From contig NZ_MPTA01000004.1 in NCBI RefSeq assembly GCF_001939075.1, positions 1-64,000 on the forward strand: a stretch of DNA of 64,000 bases. Direction: 5' to 3'. Positions 26,640 through 35,067 of the stretch are shown here, piece by piece. How positions within the stretch are numbered: the stretch's first letter is position 1; every line of letters starts with the position of its first letter. A program made the position numbers and the translations under genes. The stretch comes from Paenisporosarcina indica (GTDB lineage Bacteria > Bacillota > Bacilli > Bacillales_A > Planococcaceae). The notes beneath the pieces are model-generated. The model had not been told where the DNA came from and searched no databases. It was given only the letters and a program-made list of their open reading frames with translations.

Positions 26640-27881
26640 TTGGAAAATATCGGGCTGCGTATTCGCCAGTTACGTAAAGAGCAAAAGTTAACGCTCGAAG
26701 CATTGGCAGGAAAAAAACTCACAAAAGGCATGTTAAGTTTGATTGAAAACGGCAAAGCTCAGCCTTCGATGGAGAGCTTATCTTATATAGCACAACAACT
26801 AGGTGTGGAGACTACTGAATTAATGGAGGAAGTCAGCCAATCTGAAAAGAGAAGCGTACTTGAAGAAGTAGAAAAATTATATAAAGTGGAGTTCTCTAAT
26901 TTAACCGATGAACATTCAAAAATCGTCCAATTGATTGAACCCTTGCTGGACAAGCTTACCATCAGTTATGAGTCTGCCAGGTTGCTGGAGATTTACAGTA
27001 GATGCGCTTACAATTTAAATCGTGATAACTGGGAAATCTCTTTTGCTCAAGCCCAATCGATGTACGATCAATTACATCTATACAATCAAAGTGCATCCCT
27101 CACTTTATTTAAAGGATTGATTCGATTTAATAGGCATGAATACCAGGAATCTTTGGACTTTATTTTACATGAACATGAAGAAATGAAACGGAAATCCATC
27201 CAGCTGGATGCCATGACCACTCTTGATTATCTGTATATTGAATCAATATTATATTCTGCAGTAGGAAATTATGATTTGGCACGTTTCAAAATGAACGAGG
27301 CAATTTCATATTCGAAGGAAAAAAAACTATTTTACCGTATTGACGATTTATATCGTTTCGCTTGTTTCCAAGCCATTATAAATGGGGATGAAGGAGATCG
27401 GCGTTATTACTTGCACAAGGTTAGACAATATGGGGAATTCGCCGAAGACAAAAATTCTGCAGCCATTGCAGAGTTATTAGAAGCCCATTATTATAATTCC
27501 TATGCACTCGATTACAAGAACGCGTTGATCTATATCGAGCGTTTCCATGAGCTAGTGAAAGAATTGGATAAAGAGAATCCAAAAAATGAAGATAATAACC
27601 ACTACCGTCTTGAAAAAGGCAAAGCCTTATTAGGATTAGGGTTCATAAATGAAGCAACTGAATTACTTGAGGCCTATATAGTACCGGTCTACCTCCATCA
27701 CCCCTACGATTTATCGATGGCGTATGAAGTCCATTCTTATCGGGCTCTTTGCTATTCACAACTTGGAGATATGGACCAGGCACTTGAAGAAGCACAACTC
27801 GGTGTTGACTTAATCACGCCAATGCCAGATACACCGTACAAGAAATTTATAAATCAAACACTTGCACAAATTCAAAACTAG
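26640..27881 (+). CDS. XRE-type HTH regulator with TPR-like helical repeats (RRNPP-like)
   Basis: 413 residues. The N-terminal HTH (LRIRQLRKEQKLTLEALAGK ... MLSLIENGKAQPS, residues 3-45) is followed by a long helical region (about 90-410) with TPR-like spacing, e.g. YEVHSYRALCYSQLGDMDQAL. This resembles peptide-responsive RRNPP regulators or the common Bacillus efflux-pump regulators of the same layout. No pheromone precursor gene is visible nearby. Start TTG after GGAG. Confidence 0.82.
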   Translation: MENIGLRIRQLRKEQKLTLEALAGKKLTKGMLSLIENGKAQPSMESLSYIAQQLGVETTELMEEVSQSEKRSVLEEVEKLYKVEFSNLTDEHSKIVQLIEPLLDKLTISYESARLLEIYSRCAYNLNRDNWEISFAQAQSMYDQLHLYNQSASLTLFKGLIRFNRHEYQESLDFILHEHEEMKRKSIQLDAMTTLDYLYIESILYSAVGNYDLARFKMNEAISYSKEKKLFYRIDDLYRFACFQAIINGDEGDRRYYLHKVRQYGEFAEDKNSAAIAELLEAHYYNSYALDYKNALIYIERFHELVKELDKENPKNEDNNHYRLEKGKALLGLGFINEATELLEAYIVPVYLHHPYDLSMAYEVHSYRALCYSQLGDMDQALEEAQLGVDLITPMPDTPYKKFINQTLAQIQN

Positions 27882-27915
27882 CAGTGACTCGAGACGAGTT
27901 CACTGCTTGTTTTCA
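27880..27915. terminator. convergent terminator
   Basis: AGCAGTGA / TCACTGCT stem with a 12-nt loop, followed by TGTTTTC on the plus strand. It overlaps the end of the convergent fusion gene. Confidence 0.7.
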
Positions 27916-29468
27916 TAATTAATATAATTGCGTAACCACAAATGAAACTTTTCAAATGACTCCTCAAAGTTTGGTTGAATGAGCGAAATTTGTACCCATT
28001 GTCTGTCTTTCAAATAAGCACTTTGATCATGCAAATCAAATCCAGAAAGTCTTGCATCAAGCGATAGGTATTTGCCTATTTGTTGCATGGTTAATGTGAC
28101 AATCATGGGATACCCTTGTTTTGTTAAAAACTCCAGTTCACCGCTTGCCTCCACATGTAAAAGATTTTGATATCGTTCGTTCAAAACTGTATACCTTGCT
28201 TCGTTATGATATGCTTTCAACGCGATTTCTAAGCTTTTGAGCAGTTGGGAAGAATACGTATACGGAATCCTCCCATTGGCATAAGAGCCTAAATCCAAGT
28301 ACGACGGAATAGAACTAGATTCTTCTATTTCATGATTTGAATAAACCATGGCTAATCCCGTCATCGTCCCTATTGCTTTCCCACTGACTCCAGTTGCCAA
28401 GTAAACGTCTTGTAACGAAAACGGAACTGCACCAATAGAACTGATACAATCCATGCATAGGTGTACTTGTTGTCCTTTACAAACTGCAAGTATGTCTTGG
28501 AAATCATTTAACATGCCCGTTGACGTTTCTCCATGCACCAATAACACCCATCCATAGGTTCCCGTCTGAATGGTATTTTTTATTTCCGAAAAGTTAAAAG
28601 GAGTCCCCCACTCTTCTTCGATAGTTTCGAATTTCAAATTCCACTTTTGAGCTTGCTTCCTCAAACGTTCACCAAAGGCACCATTAATCAATATCAACCC
28701 TTTGGATTGGAGACGACTAATTTGTGCAATCATCGCTTCGTTTGCAAGTGTCCCGCTTCCTGCTAAGAGATGGACTTGTGTCGCTCCTGTCATCTCCGTT
28801 AATCGGCTTTGTACGCGCTTTAATAGTTCAGTAAACTCAACTGATCGGTGGGATATCGGTGATTGCTGGAATGCTATTTTTAATTCCTTCGTCAACTCAT
28901 TAGGTCCCGGATAGAACATATGTCTTTTCTGCTGAAAACGCGCAGCTATCGATTGTTCATAGCGTTCTTTCGTTAAAAACATCGGAACAAAAGCAGCTTC
29001 CTCACTTCCGACTGTATGGGCAAAAGCTTGAAAACCAAGCTGGCCATACAGTTTCATTTCACGGACCGTACCCGATATGACCGCTGCCCCGTACCCTTTC
29101 TCATAAGCATAATCTGCTAAAGCACGTGCTAACAAGAAAAAGACACGTCCATTTCGATGTTCTTTTCGAACCGATAACAATCTAATTTCGCAAAGCTTTC
29201 CTTTTAATGCCTCTTGTGGCAATGAATTTTCTACTGGCCCAATTTTACGGTCTAACGAAAATGGTCGTTGGTCTCGTAATGCAATCATTCCAACAAGTTG
29301 TTGACCTTTTAACACGATTAAGTATGTATTTTCATGGTGAAAAGCATCTGTACGTTTTCCACTATGATGTTGTTCATGTTGAGGGATCTCCTCTACAAAC
29401 GTCTCGTAATTTAGTTTGGCAATCGCTTCAAATTCAGACTCATTGCGTGCAATTTTACACCAATACAT
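27900..29468 (-). CDS. GNAT acetyltransferase-class V aminotransferase fusion
   Basis: 522 residues with two domains. Residues ~1-165 look like an acyltransferase of the GNAT/autoinducer-synthase type (EIRLLSVRKEHRNGRVFFLLA). Residues ~187-522 are a fold-type I PLP enzyme like alanine-glyoxylate or 2-aminoethylphosphonate transaminase: AGSGTLANEAM, HGETSTGML, MDCISSIGAVP and probable Schiff-base Lys364 in TGVSGKAIGTMTG. Start ATG eight bases after GGAGGTGG. Substrate unknown; one chain may both transaminate and acylate an amino compound. Confidence 0.8.
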   Translation of the reverse strand: MYWCKIARNESEFEAIAKLNYETFVEEIPQHEQHHSGKRTDAFHHENTYLIVLKGQQLVGMIALRDQRPFSLDRKIGPVENSLPQEALKGKLCEIRLLSVRKEHRNGRVFFLLARALADYAYEKGYGAAVISGTVREMKLYGQLGFQAFAHTVGSEEAAFVPMFLTKERYEQSIAARFQQKRHMFYPGPNELTKELKIAFQQSPISHRSVEFTELLKRVQSRLTEMTGATQVHLLAGSGTLANEAMIAQISRLQSKGLILINGAFGERLRKQAQKWNLKFETIEEEWGTPFNFSEIKNTIQTGTYGWVLLVHGETSTGMLNDFQDILAVCKGQQVHLCMDCISSIGAVPFSLQDVYLATGVSGKAIGTMTGLAMVYSNHEIEESSSIPSYLDLGSYANGRIPYTYSSQLLKSLEIALKAYHNEARYTVLNERYQNLLHVEASGELEFLTKQGYPMIVTLTMQQIGKYLSLDARLSGFDLHDQSAYLKDRQWVQISLIQPNFEESFEKFHLWLRNYINYENKQ

Positions 29469-29486
29469 GATAGACACCACCTCCAT

Positions 29487-29818
29487 CTTTTAATGTATAG
29501 CCACGTTGAAATAATCTTTTTAATAATACCTAGATTAATAGCTAAGTTAAGATATATAGTTCTATATCGTACATTTGCACTTGCCGCAGGTTCCGCATGA
29601 GCCCACCACAAGTATGAAGACCGCATGTTTGTGGGCTTCATTCTTCACGCTTTTTGCGGCTTGCTCCTGCGCAATCTCGTCGCAGAAAAGCTGTCTAGGC
29701 GCAAAAAGGACTTTTCTTTTTCATTGTCATTAGCTTTCTTTAACATTGCCCACTATAAAGAACGTCTTACTTCTCATTATGTTCTTTTTTCTAACAAATT
29801 AAATGAAACAGAATAGCG
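29487..29818. other. gene-free stretch with repeat family C
   Basis: No gene seen. Contains TATCGTACATTTGCACTTGC (from 29565), a hairpin-forming block GCCCACC ... TTTGTGGGC around 29601-29636, and the partner segment GCAGAAAAGCTGT near 29682. Confidence 0.5.
29565..29704 (+). repeat. repeat family C, copy 1 (split)
   Basis: The first 25 nt match 30515-30539 with one mismatch. The segment 29681-29704 (CGCAGAAAAGCTGT ... GCGCAA) matches the continuation of that copy, so copy 1 has about 91 extra nt in the middle with hairpin potential. Confidence 0.65.
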
Positions 29819-29851
29819 AAAAAACTCCTCCGACACTTCGGAGGAATTTCT
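29819..29851 (-). terminator. terminator downstream of the 48-residue gene
   Basis: TCCTCCGA / TCGGAGGA stem with a 4-nt loop, followed by TTTTTT on the minus strand. Confidence 0.88.
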
Positions 29852-29946
29852 TATTTAACGTATATCGAAATCACCGAATCCAAATAAATGCATAATCTAT
29901 TGGTAACGACGCTGTCAACTATCAAATCTTGCTCGAAAAATCGACT

Positions 29947-30093
29947 TCACTCTCGTTTCAAATGAGTTGTTTTTAAGTCATTTGAAGTTCGGAGCATGTC
30001 AATTCTTTCAATTTGCACCTCTGATTTATTTTCCCGAATAATAACTTCTCTTTTGTTCCCCATAAACAATTCATTTCTTACGATGGCAAACAT
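29947..30093 (-). CDS. small 48-residue basic protein
   Basis: ATG TTT GCC ATC ... encodes 48 residues beginning MFAIVRNELFMGNKREVII, rich in Arg/Lys/Glu. AGGAGG lies seven bases before the ATG, and a clear terminator follows 100 nt downstream. No membrane segment or known motif; the family is not recognised. An upstream ATG (30129) lacks a ribosome site. Confidence 0.65.
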   Translation of the reverse strand: MFAIVRNELFMGNKREVIIRENKSEVQIERIDMLRTSNDLKTTHLKRE

Positions 30094-30222
30094 CCAATTT
30101 CCTCCTAAGTGAACATCAAGTCTGTTCATTGTTTTGTTAACTTCATTTTAACAATTGCTTCTTTGAATTCCTTCCTCCTGCAGATGTAGGTTGAGGGGGG
30201 CGTAAGATGTGTTTGATTTCAG

Positions 30223-30257
30223 CAAAAAACCCGACTTCCTTAAAGGAATTCGGGTTT
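30223..30257 (-). terminator. terminator downstream of the tcyP-like remnant
   Basis: AACCCGA / TCGGGTT stem, prolonged inward by TTCCTT / AAGGAA, then TTTTTT on the minus strand. It may be the original terminator of the decayed gene. Confidence 0.85.
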
Positions 30258-30266
30258 ATCATTGTC

Positions 30267-30470
30267 TTACATCGCTAGGTAAATACCAGCACATCCATTT
30301 TGCCCAATCGATAAACCAAACGAACCTGCAAAGTTTGCGATTCCTTGTGGAACACCAAAACGAGTAGTTTGAGCATCAAGCGTTAGTGGTAAAGTACCAG
30401 CACTAGAACGTGAAGTAAAAGCAAATAGTAATAGTTCAGCTGCTCTAATTTCTTCTTTCTTTATATACAT
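30267..30470 (-). pseudogene. internal fragment of a TcyP-like L-cystine/dicarboxylate symporter gene
   Basis: A 67-codon frame whose residues ~12-67 ([18 protein letters not shown], then [14 protein letters not shown] and [10 protein letters not shown]) look like the conserved serine-rich re-entrant loop and following helix of TcyP-type Na+-coupled symporters. Those proteins have about 460 residues, so this is a small internal piece; it stops just after the position where intact proteins continue. No ribosome site precedes the ATG. A cleanly deleted pseudogene is the best reading, based on family memory rather than a search. Confidence 0.6.
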
Positions 30471-30514
30471 TCGGTTATACTAAATAGTAAAGCTACAATG
30501 CACTTTCCTGTCAT

Positions 30515-30560
30515 TATCGTACATTTGCGCTTGCCGCAGAAAAGCTGTGTTATGCGCAAG
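30515..30560 (+). repeat. repeat family C, copy 2
   Basis: TATCGTACATTTGCGCTTGC continuing GCAGAAAAGCTGT and GCGCAAGTGCAC. The GTGCACTTGCGC-type inner blocks are self-complementary, so the copy can fold as a hairpin (GCGCTTGC with GCGCAAGTGC). Confidence 0.6.
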
Positions 30561-30645
30561 TGCACTCTTTCGTTTTTTATTCAACTTCAATAGCATTCTT
30601 ATAGCCAAGAGTAAAAAAAGAGTCATTCATGAAAGGTGGGACTTT

Positions 30646-32100
30646 ATGGCTGTTAGTTTAATCAGCATCGCAATTTCCGCCATAATTATACTTAATATAT
30701 TTTTAGCCATTGCTTTAATCTTTCTTGAACGAAGAGATGCTTCTTCTACATGGGCTTGGTTAATGGTTTTATTCTTTATTCCCGTATTTGGATTCCTTTT
30801 ATATTTAATGTTAGGGAGACAATTAAGGAAGAAACATTTATTCCGCTGGGAAGGTCGCAGTAAGATTGGGATCGACAAGCTAATAGATTATCAAATTGAT
30901 GCCATTGAAGATGGGACATTTGAGTTTCGACTTGAAGATGCATTGGATTATAAAGACATGATCTACATGCAGCTTCGAAATAATCATGCGGTGTTGACGC
31001 AAGATAATGAGGTGACAATCTTTAATGATGGGGAACAAAAATTCTCTGCACTGTTAGACGACTTAGAACATGCAAAAGATCATATCCATATTCAATACTA
31101 CATTTTCCGTTTAGATGGACTTGGAAGTCGGATTTATGACGTGTTACTGCGGAAAGCCAAGCAAGGGATAAAAGTTAGATTGCTCTATGACGATATGGGT
31201 TCCAGAGGACTGAGAAAAAGACATTTCCATAAACTGATTAATTTAGGCGGAGAAGTAGAAGCCTTTTTCCCTTCGATTATGCCTCTTGTCAATCCACGTT
31301 TAAATTACCGGAATCACCGAAAAATTGTAGTGATTGATGGCCGCGTCGGTTATATCGGCGGATTTAATGTTGGGGATGAATATCTAGGTTTGGATCGTAA
31401 ATTTGGCTACTGGCGTGATACACATCTTCGAATAGAAGGAAGTGCCCTTCACCCACTCCAAACTCGTTTTATTTTAGATTGGAATCAAGCATCAAAAGAC
31501 CAAGATATTGAATACTCTGATCGATACTTCCCTGCTATTCCTATGAAAGGATCTGTTGGCCTACAGATTGTTTCAAGTGGTCCCGATTCCGAATGGGAAC
31601 AAATTAAAAATGGCTATTTAAAGTTAATCACCATGGCAAGAAAGTATATTTATATTCAGACGCCATATTTCATACCTGATGCGAGCTTTATGGACTCACT
31701 TCGCATCGCTTGTTTGTCGGGCATCGATGTGCGCATTATGATTCCGAATAAGCCAGACCACATGTTTGTTTATTGGGCGACGTATTCTTATGTTGGTCAA
31801 CTGATTAAAGCGGGGGCAAAAGTTTATATTTATGAAAATGGATTTTTGCATACGAAAATGATTGTGGTAGACGATGAAGCGTCAACTGTTGGAACAGCTA
31901 ATATCGATGTCCGCAGTTTTAAATTGAATTTTGAAGTAAATGCATTTATTTATGATCGAGAAACATCCCATGAACTGGCGGAGTTATTTGAACAAGACAT
32001 GTTGTTATCAACAGAACTTACATGGGAACTTTATGAAAATCGCACACGCTTCATTAAAATGAAAGAATCCATCTCCAGACTATTATCACCGATTCTATAA
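30646..32100 (+). CDS. cls: cardiolipin synthase
   Basis: 484 residues. Two N-terminal membrane helices (about 1-60) precede two phospholipase-D HKD motifs: NHRKIVVIDGRVGYIGG and LHTKMIVVDDEASTVGTANID. It condenses two phosphatidylglycerols into cardiolipin at the membrane. Start ATG after AAAGGTGGGACTTT; upstream in-frame codons run through repeat C and are not used. Confidence 0.95.
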   Translation: MAVSLISIAISAIIILNIFLAIALIFLERRDASSTWAWLMVLFFIPVFGFLLYLMLGRQLRKKHLFRWEGRSKIGIDKLIDYQIDAIEDGTFEFRLEDALDYKDMIYMQLRNNHAVLTQDNEVTIFNDGEQKFSALLDDLEHAKDHIHIQYYIFRLDGLGSRIYDVLLRKAKQGIKVRLLYDDMGSRGLRKRHFHKLINLGGEVEAFFPSIMPLVNPRLNYRNHRKIVVIDGRVGYIGGFNVGDEYLGLDRKFGYWRDTHLRIEGSALHPLQTRFILDWNQASKDQDIEYSDRYFPAIPMKGSVGLQIVSSGPDSEWEQIKNGYLKLITMARKYIYIQTPYFIPDASFMDSLRIACLSGIDVRIMIPNKPDHMFVYWATYSYVGQLIKAGAKVYIYENGFLHTKMIVVDDEASTVGTANIDVRSFKLNFEVNAFIYDRETSHELAELFEQDMLLSTELTWELYENRTRFIKMKESISRLLSPIL

Positions 32101-32118
32101 CATGAAAGTATATTCACC

Positions 32119-32153
32119 CTGCATGAAGATAATTGTTGTCTTCATGCTTTTTT
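32119..32153 (+). terminator. cls terminator
   Basis: GCATGAAGA / TCTTCATGC stem followed by TTTTTT. Confidence 0.93.
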
Positions 32154-32177
32154 GTATCAATTAGTTTGTGTGAATGT

Positions 32178-32212
32178 ATACCGAATGAGTTCTAAAGGAA
32201 TACATTCGGTAT
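32178..32212. promoter_or_regulatory. 10-bp inverted repeat upstream of the que promoter
   Basis: ATACCGAATG ... CATTCGGTAT separated by 15 nt. It overlaps the expected -35 region for a -10 TATTAT at 32233-32238, so a repressor site is possible. It could instead be a remnant hairpin. Confidence 0.45.
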
Positions 32213-32259
32213 GAACATAATCCTATATATGCTATTATGTACGATGTACCAAAATAAGA

Positions 32260-32293
32260 AGAGGTTCGCAAACTCCCTCTATAAAAAACTAAG
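32260..32293 (+). promoter_or_regulatory. preQ1-I riboswitch aptamer
   Basis: P1 stem AGAGG/CCTCT encloses the loop TTCGCAAACTCC, and the A-rich tail ATAAAAAACTAAGG follows, matching the class I preQ1 consensus that forms an H-type pseudoknot. It sits 100 nt before queC. Ligand binding should lower expression of the preQ1 synthesis genes. Confidence 0.93.
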
Positions 32294-32391
32294 GTGATTC
32301 TGTCGCTTACTTTCATATTTACATGCTAGTTATCCTACTAAATCACCTACATAGAGATTGTCGAAACTCATTCTTCCAAAGGAGAAATGAG
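32293..32391 (+). promoter_or_regulatory. que riboswitch expression platform
   Basis: GGTGATT (32293-32299) begins in the aptamer tail and is complementary to AATCACC (32341-32347). A second hairpin CTCATT (32367-32372) / AATGAG (32386-32391) encloses TTCC opposite the AAGGAG ribosome site. No T-run is present, so control of translation initiation is more likely than termination. Confidence 0.55.
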
Positions 32392-32393
32392 CA

Positions 32394-33062
32394 ATGAAAC
32401 AAGAAAAAGCAGTAGTCGTATTTAGTGGAGGTCAAGATAGTACAACTTGTCTTTTATGGGCTTTAACACAATACGAAGAGGTATATACAGTCACATTTGA
32501 CTATGGTCAACGGCACATCGAAGAAATAAAATGTGCTGAAGAAATCGCCAATGAACTAAATGTTCCATTTAAAGTTTTGGACATGACCTTGATTAACCAA
32601 CTCTCAGCCAATGCTTTAACAAGAAGTGATATTGCCGTGACAGAAGGAACAGATGGCGGATTGCCTTCTACTTTTGTTCCTGGACGCAATCATTTATTCC
32701 TTTCGTTCGCTGCAGTTTATGCACAATCGATTGGAGCCCGCCATATCATTACTGGCGTTTGTGAGACTGATTTTAGTGGATATCCAGATTGCCGCGACGT
32801 ATTTGTCAAAGCACTGAATGTATCCATTAACTTAGCAATGGATACATCGCTAGAATTCCATACCCCCTTAATGTGGTTGGACAAAGCAGAAACATGGAAG
32901 CTAGCCGACGATTTAAATGCGTTGGATTTCGTTCGTGAAAAAACACTGACTTGCTACGAAGGAGTACGCGGAGACGGTTGTGGCGAATGCCCTTCCTGTG
33001 TATTGCGGAGTAATGGGTTAACCACTTACCTTGCAGAAAAACAAGGAAGTGCAGCACAATGA
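32394..33062 (+). CDS. queC: 7-cyano-7-deazaguanine (preQ0) synthase
   Basis: 222 residues. The PP-loop FSGGQDSTT is at residues 10-18, and the C-terminal zinc site is [16 protein letters not shown]. QueC makes preQ0 from CDG using ATP and ammonia. Its stop overlaps the queD start. First gene of the riboswitch-controlled operon. Confidence 0.97.
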   Translation: MKQEKAVVVFSGGQDSTTCLLWALTQYEEVYTVTFDYGQRHIEEIKCAEEIANELNVPFKVLDMTLINQLSANALTRSDIAVTEGTDGGLPSTFVPGRNHLFLSFAAVYAQSIGARHIITGVCETDFSGYPDCRDVFVKALNVSINLAMDTSLEFHTPLMWLDKAETWKLADDLNALDFVREKTLTCYEGVRGDGCGECPSCVLRSNGLTTYLAEKQGSAAQ

Positions 33063-33484
33063 TTCAACAATTTTACCCACAGACACACCACTCGTTTCGG
33101 TACGAATTAAATAAAGATATGCATTTGTCCGCAGCACACTTCATCCCGCATGAAGATGCTGGCAATTGTCAATATATGCACGGGCACACTTACTTTATCA
33201 ACATCACGATTGCTGGAGATCAGCTAGATCATATGGGGTTCCTTATCGACTTCAAGGAAATCAAAAATCTCGTTCACAAAAGATATGACCATACCGTTCT
33301 AAATGATCACCCTGAATTCAAGCAGAAATTCCCTACGACAGAACTAGTGGCTGAACAGATCTGGACGACGATTCAAAATCAACTTCACACACTTACACAT
33401 CAGCCGAAATGCATGCAAGTAATCGTTCGCGAAACACCTACAAGCTATGTTGTGTATCGTCCAAAAGCGGAGGATTTAGTATGA
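33059..33484 (+). CDS. queD: 6-carboxy-5,6,7,8-tetrahydropterin synthase
   Basis: 141 residues, PTPS family. Zinc histidines in LSAAHFIP and YMHGHTYFI, and the [10 protein letters not shown] segment. It converts dihydroneopterin triphosphate to CPH4 in the preQ0 pathway. ATGA overlaps link it to queC and queE. Confidence 0.95.
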   Translation: MIQQFYPQTHHSFRYELNKDMHLSAAHFIPHEDAGNCQYMHGHTYFINITIAGDQLDHMGFLIDFKEIKNLVHKRYDHTVLNDHPEFKQKFPTTELVAEQIWTTIQNQLHTLTHQPKCMQVIVRETPTSYVVYRPKAEDLV

Positions 33485-34188
33485 AGATACCCGTAATGGA
33501 GATATTCGGACCTACTATTCAAGGTGAAGGAATGGTGATTGGCCAAAAAACCATGTTCGTCCGTACTGGAGGCTGTGACTATTCATGTTCATGGTGTGAC
33601 TCGAAGTTCACATGGGATGGGACTGGGAAAAGCACAGCAATGAAAGCGGATGAAATCATTCAGTCTTTGAAAGAAATTGGTGGCGAGACGTTCTCTCACA
33701 TCACGATTTCAGGAGGCAACCCTGCCCTGCATAAAGGATTAGGCGAATTAATTGATCAATGTCACGAACAAGGTTGGAAAGTTGCGATTGAAACGCAAGG
33801 ATCTTTTTGGCAGAACTGGCTACTGGATATTGATGATATAACCATCTCTCCAAAACCACCGAGTTCTTTAATGACTACCGATTTTGATAAGCTGGATGTC
33901 TTTATCTCCAACTTACAGGATTCCAATGTGAGTTTAAAAGTTGTGATTTTTGATGAAGGCGATTTTAAATATGCAGAGATGATTCATACACGCTACCCCC
34001 ATATTCCATTCTATTTACAAATTGGCAATGATGATGTATTAACTGTGGATGATCAAGCATTGGTTGCTACTTTATTGAAACGGTTTGAATGGTTAATAGA
34101 TCGTGCAATGAAATCTACGATCATGAATGATGCACGAGTATTACCTCAATTACATGCTTTGATTTGGGGGAATAAACGCGGTGTTTAA
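33481..34188 (+). CDS. queE: 7-carboxy-7-deazaguanine synthase (radical SAM)
   Basis: 235 residues. The radical-SAM cysteines are in CDYSCSWC (CX3CX2C), followed by DSKFTWDG; the substrate motif FGPTIQGEG is near the N-terminus and [11 protein letters not shown] is the glycine-rich SAM-binding segment. The start ATG overlaps the queD stop after GGAGGA; a longer upstream frame is inside queD. Confidence 0.96.
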   Translation: MKIPVMEIFGPTIQGEGMVIGQKTMFVRTGGCDYSCSWCDSKFTWDGTGKSTAMKADEIIQSLKEIGGETFSHITISGGNPALHKGLGELIDQCHEQGWKVAIETQGSFWQNWLLDIDDITISPKPPSSLMTTDFDKLDVFISNLQDSNVSLKVVIFDEGDFKYAEMIHTRYPHIPFYLQIGNDDVLTVDDQALVATLLKRFEWLIDRAMKSTIMNDARVLPQLHALIWGNKRGV

Positions 34189-34204
34189 CAAGGAGGAACA
34201 AAAG

Positions 34205-34708
34205 ATGAGCGGTCGTGAAAAAGCAGAGTTACAAGAACAAGGAATTAGCTTATTGGGTAACCAAAATGTACAATATGATTTTTCATATAATCCTGGCGTT
34301 TTAGAATCATTTGATAATAAACACCCTTATCGAGACTATTTTGTGAAATTCAATTGCCCAGAGTTTACTTCTTTATGTCCGATTACGAGCCAGCCCGATT
34401 TCGCTACGATTTATATTAGTTATATCCCTGATATTAAAATGGTGGAAAGTAAATCGTTGAAATTATACTTATTTAGTTTCAGAAATCATGGGGACTTCCA
34501 TGAAGATTGTATGAATATCATTCTGAACGATTTGGTCGAACTAATGGAACCTCGCTATATCGAGGTTTGGGGCAAATTCACGCCACGTGGCGGAATCAGT
34601 ATTGACCCCTATACGAACTATGGAAAGCCTGGTACTAAGTATGAAGAGATGGCTAGTCATCGTATGATGAACCACGACATGTATCCTGAAACGATTGATA
34701 ATCGTTAA
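34205..34708 (+). CDS. queF: NADPH-dependent preQ0 reductase
   Basis: 167 residues, unimodular QueF. The catalytic cysteine lies in [14 protein letters not shown], and the catalytic/substrate segment is [12 protein letters not shown]. It reduces the nitrile preQ0 to preQ1, the riboswitch ligand. Start ATG seven bases after AGGAGG; the GTG upstream overlaps queE. Last gene of the operon. Confidence 0.96.
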   Translation: MSGREKAELQEQGISLLGNQNVQYDFSYNPGVLESFDNKHPYRDYFVKFNCPEFTSLCPITSQPDFATIYISYIPDIKMVESKSLKLYLFSFRNHGDFHEDCMNIILNDLVELMEPRYIEVWGKFTPRGGISIDPYTNYGKPGTKYEEMASHRMMNHDMYPETIDNR

Positions 34709-34736
34709 ACTGCAAAAAAGGTCTCCTCTTAAGTAC

Positions 34737-34923
34737 GAGGCTACTGAAAAAGTTCACACTTATATACTACTTGACTAAGTATTCCCCATAATACCCGCTT
34801 CGGCGCTATGTGATGCCTGGCTTCTCTCTGGCTACCACCTGAAAGGTGCCTACACAAGTTCTGCCTAGGCATATGGATGACATCTAACTCAGTACAGTGT
34901 ATACACAAAAACAGCGATTCTTC
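34737..34923 (-). repeat. dispersed repeat family A, copy 2
   Basis: The reverse complement aligns with 22647-22865; shared blocks are listed there. It ends in the same CAGTAGCCTC. The right side runs into a strong terminator. The 34709-35067 gap contains no gene. Confidence 0.8.
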
Positions 34924-34957
34924 CTTCAACTTTATTGAGGGAAGTTTCGCTGTTTTT
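34907..34957. terminator. large terminator hairpin
   Basis: AAAACAGCGA / TCGCTGTTTT outer stem with an inner CTTCCTTCAA / TTGAGGGAAG stem; T-rich on both strands. It separates the que operon from the VanY-type gene. Confidence 0.88.
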
Positions 34958-35067
34958 GTTGTTTAAAGATAATACTAATTTCAGTTAGTGTCCTGATAAT
35001 TTTCAATTAGATATGCCCATTCAACTTTTAGCACACTGAAGGCACTCATTAATTCTGTGAAAACTAT

